Both the position numbers and the translations under genes were made by a program. This document shows positions 24,781-34,104 of a stretch of 64,000 bases of DNA, in pieces; the first letter of the stretch is position 1, and every line of letters starts with the position of its first letter. The notes under the pieces are model-generated. The model saw only the letters and a list, made by a program, of their open reading frames with translations, did no database searches and was not told the DNA's origin. Source of the DNA: Acetobacter sacchari (GTDB taxonomy: Bacteria > Pseudomonadota > Alphaproteobacteria > Acetobacterales > Acetobacteraceae); contig NZ_JAFVMF010000001.1 in the NCBI RefSeq assembly GCF_017377715.1, positions 248,001-312,000 on the forward strand, read 5' to 3'.

Positions 24781-27432
24781 TTAAAGGCCGCTTCCTGCCC
24801 CAAGCAGACTCGAAAGCGCGGCGAATGGACCGTCTTTCACTGCGTTCGGCCGGGCGGACGCGCGCTTCGGCTCCACCCGGCGGGGCTGCTTTCGGCGAGA
24901 GAGAATCAGCGCCGGAGAGGGCCCGAACATCCCTGCAGGCAATGGCGGCGGCGGCGCGATTTTGAAACCGATGGCCAGCAACGCATCTCCCAGACATTCA
25001 CGCCTGAGTCCTGAAACCTGAAGGATATTGGCGGGGGCTGCGACTGGGCCGTCCTGGGTCAGCGCTGCAAGACGATTTGCAAGACGCTGCGCTGCGTCCA
25101 GCCGCATGCGCACCGGTCCCAATTCGGGCCACCCAAGTTTCGTCAGCAGCCGGTGCGGAAACTGGTTGGCCGGGACGACTACGGCGCTGTCGGGGGGGAG
25201 TTCCGGCGGCGGCGCATTGTCGTGGATCGCCAGCAAAAGGGCGCGCAACCGCATGCGGCGTGGCTTGAGCAATTGCGGGAGATAGAGCGCATCGAGCGAG
25301 CCCGCTCCTTCCAGCGCCGCTATCCCCAGGCGGGACAAGCGGCCGCGTTGGCGCAGCGGTTGCGTCGGTCGAGCCTGTCCGAGACCTTCGGTCAACTGAT
25401 GGACGACGCCCCTCATGGTCGGATCGGACGCTGCAGCGTCGGTCGCGCGGAACAGCGGAGCGAGGTCCCGCTCGATGTGCGCGTGAAGGAAAGCCCCGGC
25501 GCGCGTTTTGATCCGGTCTTTTTGCTGGCTGTCGAGCAGCCCGTCTCCACGCGTCTCTAGCGCGGGATGCAATGGGTCGCGACCGGAGCGCAGGCGAACG
25601 ATGACCGCTCCGTCCCACAGAATCTCGCCGCGCTGTTCGTCCAACGAAAAAGAGGAATCGGGGGCGTTGCAGCAGGCGGCGACCCGGGCTGGCAGTTCGG
25701 TTCGCATCGCCCGACGCGCAGCTCGGCCCAGCGTGGCGCGGTCGGTCTCCGGCAAGTTCTTGTCGAGGTGAAGTTCGAAGCCGTGGATGCGTCCCACGGC
25801 GTGGCCTTCGACGACCACCTCTCCGTCTTTACGAACGGCGGACAACAGGGGCGTCCGGTCATCGCCGTCCAGCAGGCGTATCAGATGCGCCGCGCGCCGA
25901 TCGACGAAGCGGGCGGTCAGCCGCTCGTGCAGTGCGTCCGATACGGCGTCCTCGACGGCGCGCGTTCGCTCCTGCCAGAGCGGGGCGTGGGAGACCCATG
26001 TCTCGCGGGTTGCGACATACGACCAGATGCGGATGCCCGCCAGGCGCTGCATCAGCGTGTCGACGTCGCCCTCGATGTTGTTCAGCCGTGCGAGTTGTTC
26101 TTCAAGAAGGCTGCCCGGCAGCCGCTTGCCGGACGCCAGACGATCGTAGATCCGGGCGCAGAGCTGCGTGTGATTCTGCTCGCCGAGTTTGCGAAAGTCG
26201 GGGATCTGGCACACGTCCCACAGCAGTCGCGTTCTGCCGCCCGTCGCTGCCGACGCTGCGATCTCGGGGTCCGCCGCCAGCGCCGCCAGCGTCAGGGCGT
26301 CGCTGGTCTGCGGACTCGCTTGCAGGCCTCGTGCGGGCGACGGGCGGGACAGGCTGCGCAGCAGGGCGCCAGGCGAACCGAAATCCAGATCGATGTTGCG
26401 CCAGTAGAGGCGTTGCAGCGGATCGAAGCGGTGCGTCTCGACGCTTTCGATGATTGCGTCGGGAATGGCGGGGCATTGTCCGGTGGTCCCGAACGTGCCG
26501 TCGCGCGCGCCACGTCCGGCGCGTCCGGCGATCTGTGCGACTTCCGGCGCGAGGAGATTGCGTCGACGCAGGCCGTCGAACTTGGACAATCCGGCAAAAG
26601 CGACATGGCCGATATCCATGTTCAGCCCCATGCCGATCGCGTCCGTGGCGACGAGGTAATCGACCTCCCGGTCCTGATACAGCGCCACCTGCGCGTTGCG
26701 CGTGCGGGGTGACATCTGCCCCATGACGACGGCGCATCCTCCCCGTCTGCTGCGGATCAGTTCGGCGATGGCGTAAATCTCGGCGGCGGAGAATGCGACG
26801 ATCGCGGTGCGAGGCGGCAGCTTTTCCAGTCGCGTCGCGCCCGTCGCGGTCAGCGCCGACAGGCGGGGGCGCGTTTCTATGGTTGCGTCCGGCACAAGCT
26901 GGCGCAGCAGAGGCGCGATGGTTTCTGAGCCGAGGAAGAGCGTCTCGTCCCGCCCGCGCGCATGCAGCAAGCGCGAGGTGAAGACGTGCCCGCGCTCGGG
27001 GTCTCCGCAGAGCTGGATTTCGTCCACAGCCAGAAAGGAGACGCTGCGGTCCGTTGGCATCGCCTCGACCGTGCAGGAGAACCAGCGCGCTCCGGGAGGG
27101 ACGATTTTCTCCTCGCCGGTGATGAGGCCCACGCGCGCGGCCCCTTTGGCGGCGACCATGCGGTCGTAGTTTTCGCGAGCGAGAAGACGCAGTGGGAAGC
27201 CGATGACGCCGGACGGATGAGCCAGCATGCGTTCGATGGCGTAATGCGTCTTGCCGGTGTTCGTTGGCCCGAGGATTGCGTGAGGAGGAGGTGGACCAGC
27301 GTAGTCGGACTGTCGCGACGCCATGCGTGCGGCGAAGGCAGGGGATGCGGCGCCGTTACGCGCCGGGGGGGAACCGTTTTCTGAGATCCGCGCCGTCAGG
27401 CCCGGAACCCGTCCGCCATGCGACCCTGTCAT
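24781..27432 (-). CDS. SUV3-like ATP-dependent RNA helicase
   Basis: Superfamily 2 helicase related to mitochondrial SUV3 (SUPV3L1). 883 residues: Walker A 'GPTNTGKTHYAIERM' near residue 56, 'DEIQ' box (VDEIQL), 'ATDAIGMGLNMDIGHVAF' and motif VI 'QIAGRAGRGARDG', then a C-terminal helical region ending in a basic tail. The likely role is RNA unwinding and turnover, inferred from the mitochondrial homologue. The start is uncertain; Met38 (27321) is an alternative directly before the conserved domain. Divergent from the aminopeptidase gene. Confidence 0.9.
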   Translation of the reverse strand: MTGSHGGRVPGLTARISENGSPPARNGAASPAFAARMASRQSDYAGPPPPHAILGPTNTGKTHYAIERMLAHPSGVIGFPLRLLARENYDRMVAAKGAARVGLITGEEKIVPPGARWFSCTVEAMPTDRSVSFLAVDEIQLCGDPERGHVFTSRLLHARGRDETLFLGSETIAPLLRQLVPDATIETRPRLSALTATGATRLEKLPPRTAIVAFSAAEIYAIAELIRSRRGGCAVVMGQMSPRTRNAQVALYQDREVDYLVATDAIGMGLNMDIGHVAFAGLSKFDGLRRRNLLAPEVAQIAGRAGRGARDGTFGTTGQCPAIPDAIIESVETHRFDPLQRLYWRNIDLDFGSPGALLRSLSRPSPARGLQASPQTSDALTLAALAADPEIAASAATGGRTRLLWDVCQIPDFRKLGEQNHTQLCARIYDRLASGKRLPGSLLEEQLARLNNIEGDVDTLMQRLAGIRIWSYVATRETWVSHAPLWQERTRAVEDAVSDALHERLTARFVDRRAAHLIRLLDGDDRTPLLSAVRKDGEVVVEGHAVGRIHGFELHLDKNLPETDRATLGRAARRAMRTELPARVAACCNAPDSSFSLDEQRGEILWDGAVIVRLRSGRDPLHPALETRGDGLLDSQQKDRIKTRAGAFLHAHIERDLAPLFRATDAAASDPTMRGVVHQLTEGLGQARPTQPLRQRGRLSRLGIAALEGAGSLDALYLPQLLKPRRMRLRALLLAIHDNAPPPELPPDSAVVVPANQFPHRLLTKLGWPELGPVRMRLDAAQRLANRLAALTQDGPVAAPANILQVSGLRRECLGDALLAIGFKIAPPPPLPAGMFGPSPALILSRRKQPRRVEPKRASARPNAVKDGPFAALSSLLGAGSGL

Positions 27433-27586
27433 ATCGCCATGGTGGACTGGTTTTCACGAATTGCAAGCGTCCTTTCTGCTTCTCGCACATCGCCGGTCGT
27501 CCGTAGGCGCGCCGACGCATTGCGTGGACAGCCCGACCGAGGCAGCGTGCCGGATACAGACCGGATATTTGGAGCGCGGGAAGGCT

Positions 27587-28999
27587 ATGACCGTAAGGGA
27601 GATTGAATGCGTCACGACGGCGCGGCGGAAGGCGTCGCGCGTCGTTCACGGACTCCGCAGGAGCGACGTGAAGACGCTGACGCGTGTCGTTGGAGAAGCG
27701 GGCGCCGGATTCGCGACCGCTGTGGGGTTCACCGCGCGTCCCGGCGAACTTGTGATCGTGCCGGACGGGAGAGGCGGGGTTTCGGCGTTGCTGGGGTTGC
27801 TGCCCGAGGGCGTGTCGGACCCGATGGTTTTTGGCGCATTGTCTGGCGCGCTGCCGAAAGGCGCGTGGCGACTCGACCTCCCGTCCGACATCGACCGCTC
27901 GACGGTGACGCTGGGTTTCGCGCTCGGCGCCTACCGGTTCTCGCTGAGGGACGGAAGCAAGCCGACGGTGGCGACCCTGGTGGAGGAGAGTCCTGACGCC
28001 GAGGCGCTGGAGACGGCCAGATCGATCTGGCTGGGGCGGGACCTGATCAACCTGCCGGCGAATCTTCTGGGGCCGGCCGAACTGGCGAAGGCTGTCGTCG
28101 GTGCGCTCTCGCCATTCGGCGCGAAGACGAAGGTCGTGAAGGGTGAGGCGCTGGCGAAGGAATATCCGCTGGTCGCGCATGTTGGAGCCGGATCCGCACG
28201 CAAACCGCGGGTGGTCGTTGCGTCATGGAGCGGGTCTGGCGCGGCGGCTGACGCGCCGCTGCTGTCGCTTGTCGGCAAGGGCGTGTGTTTCGACACCGGC
28301 GGCAACGATATCAAGCCGTCGGCGGGCATGTTGCGAATGAAGAAGGACATGGGCGGCGCTGCGACGGTGCTGGCGCTGGCCCGCCTTATCATGGCGCGCG
28401 ATCTGCCGATCCGGCTGGAGGCTCGGTTCGCGTGCGTCGAGAATTCGGTGTCCGGTTCAGCCATGCGCCCGCTGGATGTCGTAGAGGCGCGTAACGGGCT
28501 GACGGTCGAGATCGGGAACACCGACGCAGAGGGGCGTCTGGTCATGGCCGACCTGCTGAGCGAAGCCTGCGAGGCGAAGCCCGCCTTGCTGCTGGACGTG
28601 GCCACGTTGACGGGAGCGGCGCGGGTCGCTTTGGGACCCGATCTGCCAGCATTGCTGAGCAACGACGACGGAGCGGCTGAGGCGCTTCTGAAAGCCGGTC
28701 GTGCGGTATACGACCCGTTGTGGCGCCTCCCGCTATGGGATGGATACCGTGATTGGCTGCGCAGCCCGGTCGCAAATATTAACAATGTCTCATCCAAGCC
28801 TTTCGCGGGGGCAATAACCGCGGCTTTGTTTCTTGAACGTTTTGTCGACCCAGCTGTGTGTTGGGCACATATTGATAGCTACGCATGGAACGACAGTTCG
28901 CGCCCCGGGCGTCCGGAAGGCGGCGAAATCATGGGGTTACGTGCGATTTTCGCCGCGTTGCCGACGTTGCTGAACCTGAACGATATATTACATTCGTGA
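27587..28999 (+). CDS. Leucyl aminopeptidase family protein (M17)
   Basis: Cytosolic dimetal aminopeptidase that removes N-terminal residues from peptides. 470 residues; the C-terminal catalytic domain has 'GKGVCFDTGGNDIK' (metal-binding Lys and Asp), 'KKDMGGAA' and 'NTDAEGRLVMAD', the M17 signature. The N-terminal domain is divergent from PepA. The ATG follows GGGAAGG; the frame upstream overlaps the helicase promoter region and is not conserved. Substrate range unknown; shorter-type M17 enzymes are often annotated PepB-like. Confidence 0.92.
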   Translation: MTVREIECVTTARRKASRVVHGLRRSDVKTLTRVVGEAGAGFATAVGFTARPGELVIVPDGRGGVSALLGLLPEGVSDPMVFGALSGALPKGAWRLDLPSDIDRSTVTLGFALGAYRFSLRDGSKPTVATLVEESPDAEALETARSIWLGRDLINLPANLLGPAELAKAVVGALSPFGAKTKVVKGEALAKEYPLVAHVGAGSARKPRVVVASWSGSGAAADAPLLSLVGKGVCFDTGGNDIKPSAGMLRMKKDMGGAATVLALARLIMARDLPIRLEARFACVENSVSGSAMRPLDVVEARNGLTVEIGNTDAEGRLVMADLLSEACEAKPALLLDVATLTGAARVALGPDLPALLSNDDGAAEALLKAGRAVYDPLWRLPLWDGYRDWLRSPVANINNVSSKPFAGAITAALFLERFVDPAVCWAHIDSYAWNDSSRPGRPEGGEIMGLRAIFAALPTLLNLNDILHS

Positions 29000-29149
29000 G
29001 AATAATGATTCCCATGAAGAACTATTTATTCAGGTGCGGTTTATTTTCGCCAGAGACGTTCTATATGACGTCGCATGTGAAGCGCCGGTCCCGACCGGCC
29101 TGACCGGGATAACGACTCCCGGCCCGAAAGAGTTAAGGAGTTTACTATC

Positions 29150-29572
29150 ATGGCTCAGACCAAAACCGCCTCCATCAAGGGCGCCAAGGCTCAGAACAAC
29201 GCCGCCGCCGACGCCCTCGTCACCACGCTGCGCGAGACGATCGTATCCCTCGTTCGTCGTGACGGCCCCGATCTTTCGGCGCGTCAGCTCGCCGTGTTCC
29301 TTACCTGCTACCTGCAGGAAGAAGGACACACGGTGCGCGGTCTCGCCGCAGAGCTGAATGTTTCGAAGCCTGCGATCACTCGCGCGCTCGATCGTCTCGG
29401 CGAGCTGGATCTGGCCCGCCGCAAGGTTGATCCGCTCGACCGCCGCTCTGTGCTGGTGCAGCGCACGCTGAAGGGCGCCGCTTACCTGCGCGAAATTCGT
29501 TCGATCATGGGCGAGTCCGCCACGCCGAAGAAGGCTGTCGAAGAGAAGACGGTCCGCGCCCGCGCAGCCTGA
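29150..29572 (+). CDS. MarR family winged-helix regulator
   Basis: DNA-binding repressor-type protein of 140 residues. The helix-turn-helix 'TVRGLAAELNVSKPAITRALDRLGELDL' and the wing 'RRKVDPLDRRSVLVQRT' are clear. N- and C-termini are short, Ala/Lys-rich and probably disordered. AAGGAG precedes the ATG. It stands alone between the aminopeptidase and a terminator, so its targets are not suggested by context. Confidence 0.88.
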   Translation: MAQTKTASIKGAKAQNNAAADALVTTLRETIVSLVRRDGPDLSARQLAVFLTCYLQEEGHTVRGLAAELNVSKPAITRALDRLGELDLARRKVDPLDRRSVLVQRTLKGAAYLREIRSIMGESATPKKAVEEKTVRARAA

Positions 29573-29663
29573 TCGCGCTCGGGACGCGTCCTTCCCGTTT
29601 GGAGATTTTTCCGACGGAGTGGCGGTCCTGCAGTTTTGAGCAGCGTTGTTCGAGCGAATATTC

Positions 29664-29698
29664 AAAAGCCGCGTCCCTCAGGGACGCGGCTTTTCTTT
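29664..29698 (+). terminator. Intrinsic terminator after the MarR gene
   Basis: AAAAGCCGCGTCCC...GGGACGCGGCTTTT, a 14-bp perfect stem with a three-base loop and a T-rich tail; palindromic A/T flanks allow both directions. Confidence 0.92.
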
Positions 29699-30325
29699 TG
29701 GCGTCGATGCGCGCCAATCGATTGCCTGAAGAGAGGTGTGTGTTCGAAGGGGGGGTAATCCAAACTTTCTTGCGCCATCACGCGGGAGCGGTCTTTTTGA
29801 TTTTACCGATCAGAGAATACTGAGGCAGGCGCGCTATTCATTCCGCTGAAATCCGGGAAATAAACCAAACTCTTGCGGACCACGGAACAGCAGCGTCCGT
29901 GAACCGGTTTCGCGTATCGGTCATCAGGGGAATGCAGGACTTTCGTCCCGGGGCTGTCAGCTTCGTACAACGGAGCATGGTTCGCAAAACGCATGGGCGC
30001 CTTTCTTTTGACGTCTTGCGGGCGCACAGAACGGTATGCGGACACGCATTGGCGGAGGCGCATCGTCACATTTTCTGCAAACCTCTCATGAGGAGCGTCA
30101 GAATATGCTTCGGGGCGGGTTCGTTGCGTGCCTGCAGGCAGAGAAAGCGTTTTTTCAAACCAGCGCTCTGTTGTGAAACGCTTCGTCGCCGCAAACCATG
30201 GGCCGGTGAGAACGTTGAAATATGATGTGCGCTGAAGCTGGGCGCGGGTGCGCTCTCAGCCGTGCTTCGATGTGTTTTCGCACAGACGGGAACAGCGTCG
30301 GCAAGATTTAAAAAGGAAGACCATC
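29699..30325. other. Long intergenic stretch, no gene seen
   Basis: About 625 bases. Several open frames exist on both strands but none has a ribosome site, family motif or amino acid composition that supports it. AAAAGGAAGA at its right end is the ribosome site of the next gene. Confidence 0.45.
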
Positions 30326-30772
30326 ATGCGTTTTGCACCGATCGCCGCTGTGGCGGCTCTTTCTCTCGCGACCATCGCCACGCCGTCAGTAGCGGCGGGC
30401 GATGCTCTGGGGTCGCCGACCGCCACGGTGGTTCTTACAGCCAAGTCGGCGGATATTGGCGTTGGTTACACTTGGGGCGACGCGACTCTGACCTATAACC
30501 ACAAAAAATATCATTTCTCGGTGACGGGCGGCACGATTGCGGCCGTTGGTTATTCCGAGGCGACCGGCAAGGGTACGGTTTACAACCTGCACCGCGCCGA
30601 AGATTTCGCGGGAACATACGCCGCTGCGGCTGGTGAAGCGACGCTGGGCGAGGGCATCGGCGGCAAGGTTCTTGAAAACAAGAACGGCGTGCGCATCAAG
30701 ATCGAGATGGCTTCCAAAGGCGCCCGTCTGGCCGCCGCCGCCAGCGGCATCACCTTCACTCTCAAGCAGTAA
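30326..30772 (+). CDS. Exported small protein of unknown function
   Basis: 148 residues with a clear Sec signal peptide (cleavage near 'SVAAGD'). The mature part is beta-rich and glycine-rich, with 'GVGYTWGDATLTYNHKKYHF' and 'GTVYNLHRAEDFAGTY', a pattern I associate with small periplasmic proteins of proteobacteria, possibly DUF1134-like, but I cannot name the family. AAAAGGA lies at good spacing. It is convergent with the WecA-like gene at 30824. Confidence 0.8.
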   Translation: MRFAPIAAVAALSLATIATPSVAAGDALGSPTATVVLTAKSADIGVGYTWGDATLTYNHKKYHFSVTGGTIAAVGYSEATGKGTVYNLHRAEDFAGTYAAAAGEATLGEGIGGKVLENKNGVRIKIEMASKGARLAAAASGITFTLKQ

Positions 30773-30823
30773 GACGACGCTGTCCGGGCGGAGCTTTTCC
30801 GCCCCGTGGCGCCGCTTGCGGCG

Positions 30824-31906
30824 TCACCAGCGGCCGACCGGCCGACGGCGTTCCAGAGATACGACCACGCCCGTCCAGATGAGTTGCGGCAGGGCGATCA
30901 GCGCCAGAAGCAACAGCAGGGCGCTGAGGTGGCCGCCTTCCTCTACGGTTGTGCTGCCTGTAGTGACGCACGTCGTAATCAGCGATGGGCGCAGCAGCGT
31001 AAACCATGTCGCGCCCCACAACACAAAGCCCCAATGGATCAGCGCCACCGTCGTGCGCGGCATGCCGACGCGATAGGCCACTTGATACAGGTGGCCACGG
31101 TGAGCCTCAAGCAGGCGCTCTCCGGCGCGAGCACGGCGACAGAGCGTGATACCCACATCGTAAAGCAGCCCGGCGGTAAGGCAGAGAACCTCGATCGCCG
31201 TCGAGGGATCGAAGAGGCCGCTTGCGTCGGGACGAACGCCTGAGAGCGCGGCTGCGCCGACCAGCAGCCCGCAGCTCTGGCTACCCACGTCGCCCATGAA
31301 AATGCGCGCGCGGGGAAAGTTAAATGGCATGAAGGCCAGCAGCGTGCAGGCGAGTAACGCCGACTCCGCGCGCAGGTCGGAAGCTGCGGTGGGTGACGGA
31401 AGCAATGCGAGACAGGCGAAGGACAGGCACAGAACGCCTGAGACCAGCCCGTTCAGCCCATCCATGAAATTCACGGCGTTGGTCACGAACAGCAGCCAAG
31501 ACAGGGCGATGGCGCCGCCGATCCACAGGCCAAGAGGTCCGGGAAAAGGTGGAGCCCAGGCTGCGACCAGCATTGCTGCGCCAATCTGCGCCCCGAGCTT
31601 CACCCATGGCGACCACTGTTTCACGTCGTCAATCCACGACACGATCGCCAGCGCTGCGACAGCGACCCACAGGACGCCGACGGGCGTTGTAAACGCGGGC
31701 AGTCCGAGCGTCGCGCGCAGTGGCGGAAGCACGAGAAGGAACGCGCCGATTACGCCGACGCCGCCGCCCTTGGGCGTCGGCTGCGTATGCGCGCTGCGAT
31801 GGACCGGCGTGTCGAGGACGGCCACGGCGATCATGCGGCGGATCAGCAGCGCGGAGAGGATAGCAGCAAGGAAAAGCAGGGCGATGGAGGGAAGCGTTAT
31901 GGGCAT
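30824..31906 (-). CDS. Undecaprenyl-phosphate sugar-1-phosphate transferase (WecA/WbpL family)
   Basis: Integral membrane enzyme that attaches a sugar-1-phosphate from a UDP-sugar to undecaprenyl phosphate, starting surface polysaccharide synthesis. 360 residues, about 10 transmembrane helices; motifs 'TPKGGGVGV', 'SWIDDVKQ', 'NAVNFMDGLNG' (metal-binding Asp) and 'RIFMGDVGSQ' are all present. Divergent from the CapD-like gene at 32086, a pairing like WbpL/WbpM of O-antigen clusters. The sugar is not predictable. Confidence 0.92.
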   Translation of the reverse strand: MPITLPSIALLFLAAILSALLIRRMIAVAVLDTPVHRSAHTQPTPKGGGVGVIGAFLLVLPPLRATLGLPAFTTPVGVLWVAVAALAIVSWIDDVKQWSPWVKLGAQIGAAMLVAAWAPPFPGPLGLWIGGAIALSWLLFVTNAVNFMDGLNGLVSGVLCLSFACLALLPSPTAASDLRAESALLACTLLAFMPFNFPRARIFMGDVGSQSCGLLVGAAALSGVRPDASGLFDPSTAIEVLCLTAGLLYDVGITLCRRARAGERLLEAHRGHLYQVAYRVGMPRTTVALIHWGFVLWGATWFTLLRPSLITTCVTTGSTTVEEGGHLSALLLLLALIALPQLIWTGVVVSLERRRPVGRW

Positions 31907-32085
31907 CGGTCGCCTTCAACCGGGGGCAGCGGGCGGCGCGAAGGGCGGTCGTCCGCGCTCTTCGGACTATGTCCGAGGAGTCGCCGGGCTGGCCCTTCGT
32001 GTCGGGTTGGCCTGCGCCGAACGGCCGACGCAGAGGAAAGCTGCGTTGGTTCCTTCTAGCCAGCGCGAGGGTGGGCTATAGGGCT

Positions 32086-34104
32086 ATGGTGATGGCACCG
32101 CAACGTCCGGAAGTCGCGCCGATAAGCACCCGGCTGCGGCCGTTCAACCGCATTCTTGTCAACGTCCTGCTCGACGGGACGGTGGCCGCGCTCGCTGCGC
32201 CGGTCGCGCGTTGGCTTGCCGCGCCGCAAGAGGGGCTGCTGCATCCGCTCTGGCTGCTGGCTGGGGGCGCGATCACATTGTTGGTCAGTGGTCTGCCGTT
32301 TCGGATGCCGCAGCAGTACTGGCGGTTTTCCGGCATCTCCGACCTTCTGGGGATTGCCGGGGCGTCGATCGCCAGCGCCGCGCTGTTCACCGCCGGTCTG
32401 GCCGCCACGGGTTATCCGCTGCCGAGCCCTGCCTTCCCGATCATCTATGCGCTGACCCTGATTGTCATGCTCGGCGGATTGCGCGCGGCCTACCGCATAT
32501 TCAACGTTCTGGGCCGGCGCGGTGCGGCACAGCAGCGGGTGGTGCTGGTTGGCGCGGATCAGGTCGCCGACCTGTTCCTGCGTGCGATTGCCCGCAACCC
32601 GGGCTCGGACGTGCGCGTCACCGGGCTGATCGGGCAGGGGACGAATCAGGCAGGGCGGCGCATTCATAATGTTCCAATTCTGGGGCACGTCACCGAAATA
32701 GCGGCGTTGCTTGACGGTATGGCGCAGCGCAAGGCGTTGCCGGACAGTCTGGTGGTGACCGACCCGAATTTCCGTGGCGAAGGGTTGAGCCGAGTGCTGG
32801 ACGCGGCCGAGGCGCATGGCGTCGAGGTCATGCGCGCGCCGGTGCTGACGGCGCTTACGCCCGCTGACCGGGTTGAACTGCGGCCGGTGGCTCTGGAAGA
32901 TCTGCTGAATCGTCCGCAGGTGCCGCTGGATCGCGAAGGCATGGATCGCATGATCCGCGACCGCGTGGTGATGGTGACGGGCGCAGGCGGCTCGATCGGT
33001 TCCGAACTGGCGCGCCAGATCGCTTCCTTCGGGCCGAGTCGCCTCGTTCTGGTCGATAACGGCGAATACGCGCTGTGGCGGATCGACGTCGAGTTGGGCG
33101 AGCAGGCGCATCCCGCAGCGCGCGACATTGTCGTCGCGGACGTGCGTGACGCCGGACGGATCGAGCGCGTGTTTGCAACCTATCGCCCGGCGCTGGTGTT
33201 CCACGCTGCGGCGCTGAAGCATGTGCCGATCGTCGAGAGCAACCCGTGTGAGGGATTGCTGACCAACGTGCTCGGCACGCGCATCGTCGCCGACGCAGCC
33301 GCTCGGCACGGCGCACAGGCGATGGTGGTGATCTCGACCGACAAGGCGGTGAATCCGTCCAGCCTGATGGGCGCGAGCAAACGCGCCGCCGAGATGTATT
33401 GTCAGGCTCTCGACATCGCCGCGCGGACATCTGGACGCCGGGACGCCATGCGTTGCGTAACCGTGCGCTTTGGCAATGTACTTGGTTCGACCGGATCGGT
33501 TGTGCCGCTCTTCCGCAGGCAGCTTGAGCGCGGCGGGCCGCTGACCGTCACGCATCCGGACATGCGTCGCTACTTCATGACGGTGCCGGAGGCTGTCGGA
33601 CTTGTGTTGCAGGCCAGCGTGCGGGGCGCCATCGTCGGACTGGACCATGAGGAAAGCGGCACGGACGCCATGCTGCGCGATGGCGGCATCTTCGTGCTCG
33701 ACATGGGACAACCCGTGAAAATCGTCGATCTTGCGCGGCGCATCATCCGTCTGGCGGGGCTTCGGCCTGACGAGGACGTGGCTATCCGCTTCACCGGCCT
33801 GCGTCCGGGCGAGAAGCTTTTCGAAGAGTTGTTCCACGGGCGTGAGGCCCCGGCGCCGACAGATGCGCCAGGCTTGCTGATCGCCACGCCGCGCGTCGTG
33901 GATTTGCGACAGGTGTCGGCGGCCGTGGACAGAATCGCGGCCTGCGCGCATGACGGCAATGCGGCTGAGGCGATTGCCGTGCTTACCGCCCTTGTGCCCG
34001 AATTCGTTCACAACAGCACGGGCGCGACGCCGACGGATGCGGGAGAAGCCGCTTCCGACGCCGCGCCCGGAACCGCCTTGGGCAGGGAGAGACTGGTTTC
34101 ATGA
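32086..34104 (+). CDS. CapD/WbpM-like nucleotide-sugar 4,6-dehydratase
   Basis: Membrane-anchored enzyme that probably converts UDP-GlcNAc to a 4-keto-6-deoxy sugar. About 672 residues from the ATG at 32086: four hydrophobic helices, a first Rossmann domain ('RVVLVGADQVADLFLRAI'), then the SDR domain with 'VTGAGGSIGSELARQI' and the catalytic block 'STDKAVNPSSLMGASKRAAE', where Met replaces the usual Tyr as in this family. A frame extending to 31969 overlaps the divergent promoter. Stop overlaps the aminotransferase start (ATGA). Confidence 0.92.
   Translation: MVMAPQRPEVAPISTRLRPFNRILVNVLLDGTVAALAAPVARWLAAPQEGLLHPLWLLAGGAITLLVSGLPFRMPQQYWRFSGISDLLGIAGASIASAALFTAGLAATGYPLPSPAFPIIYALTLIVMLGGLRAAYRIFNVLGRRGAAQQRVVLVGADQVADLFLRAIARNPGSDVRVTGLIGQGTNQAGRRIHNVPILGHVTEIAALLDGMAQRKALPDSLVVTDPNFRGEGLSRVLDAAEAHGVEVMRAPVLTALTPADRVELRPVALEDLLNRPQVPLDREGMDRMIRDRVVMVTGAGGSIGSELARQIASFGPSRLVLVDNGEYALWRIDVELGEQAHPAARDIVVADVRDAGRIERVFATYRPALVFHAAALKHVPIVESNPCEGLLTNVLGTRIVADAAARHGAQAMVVISTDKAVNPSSLMGASKRAAEMYCQALDIAARTSGRRDAMRCVTVRFGNVLGSTGSVVPLFRRQLERGGPLTVTHPDMRRYFMTVPEAVGLVLQASVRGAIVGLDHEESGTDAMLRDGGIFVLDMGQPVKIVDLARRIIRLAGLRPDEDVAIRFTGLRPGEKLFEELFHGREAPAPTDAPGLLIATPRVVDLRQVSAAVDRIAACAHDGNAAEAIAVLTALVPEFVHNSTGATPTDAGEAASDAAPGTALGRERLVS

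Noticed and set aside
29803..30225. Overlapping 88- and 108-codon frames in the long gap after the MarR gene
   Set aside because: Arg/Cys-rich composition, no ribosome site, no motif; typical random frames in GC-rich DNA.
32056..34011. 651-codon leftward open frame opposite the CapD-like gene
   Set aside because: Antisense shadow of a motif-complete dehydratase.
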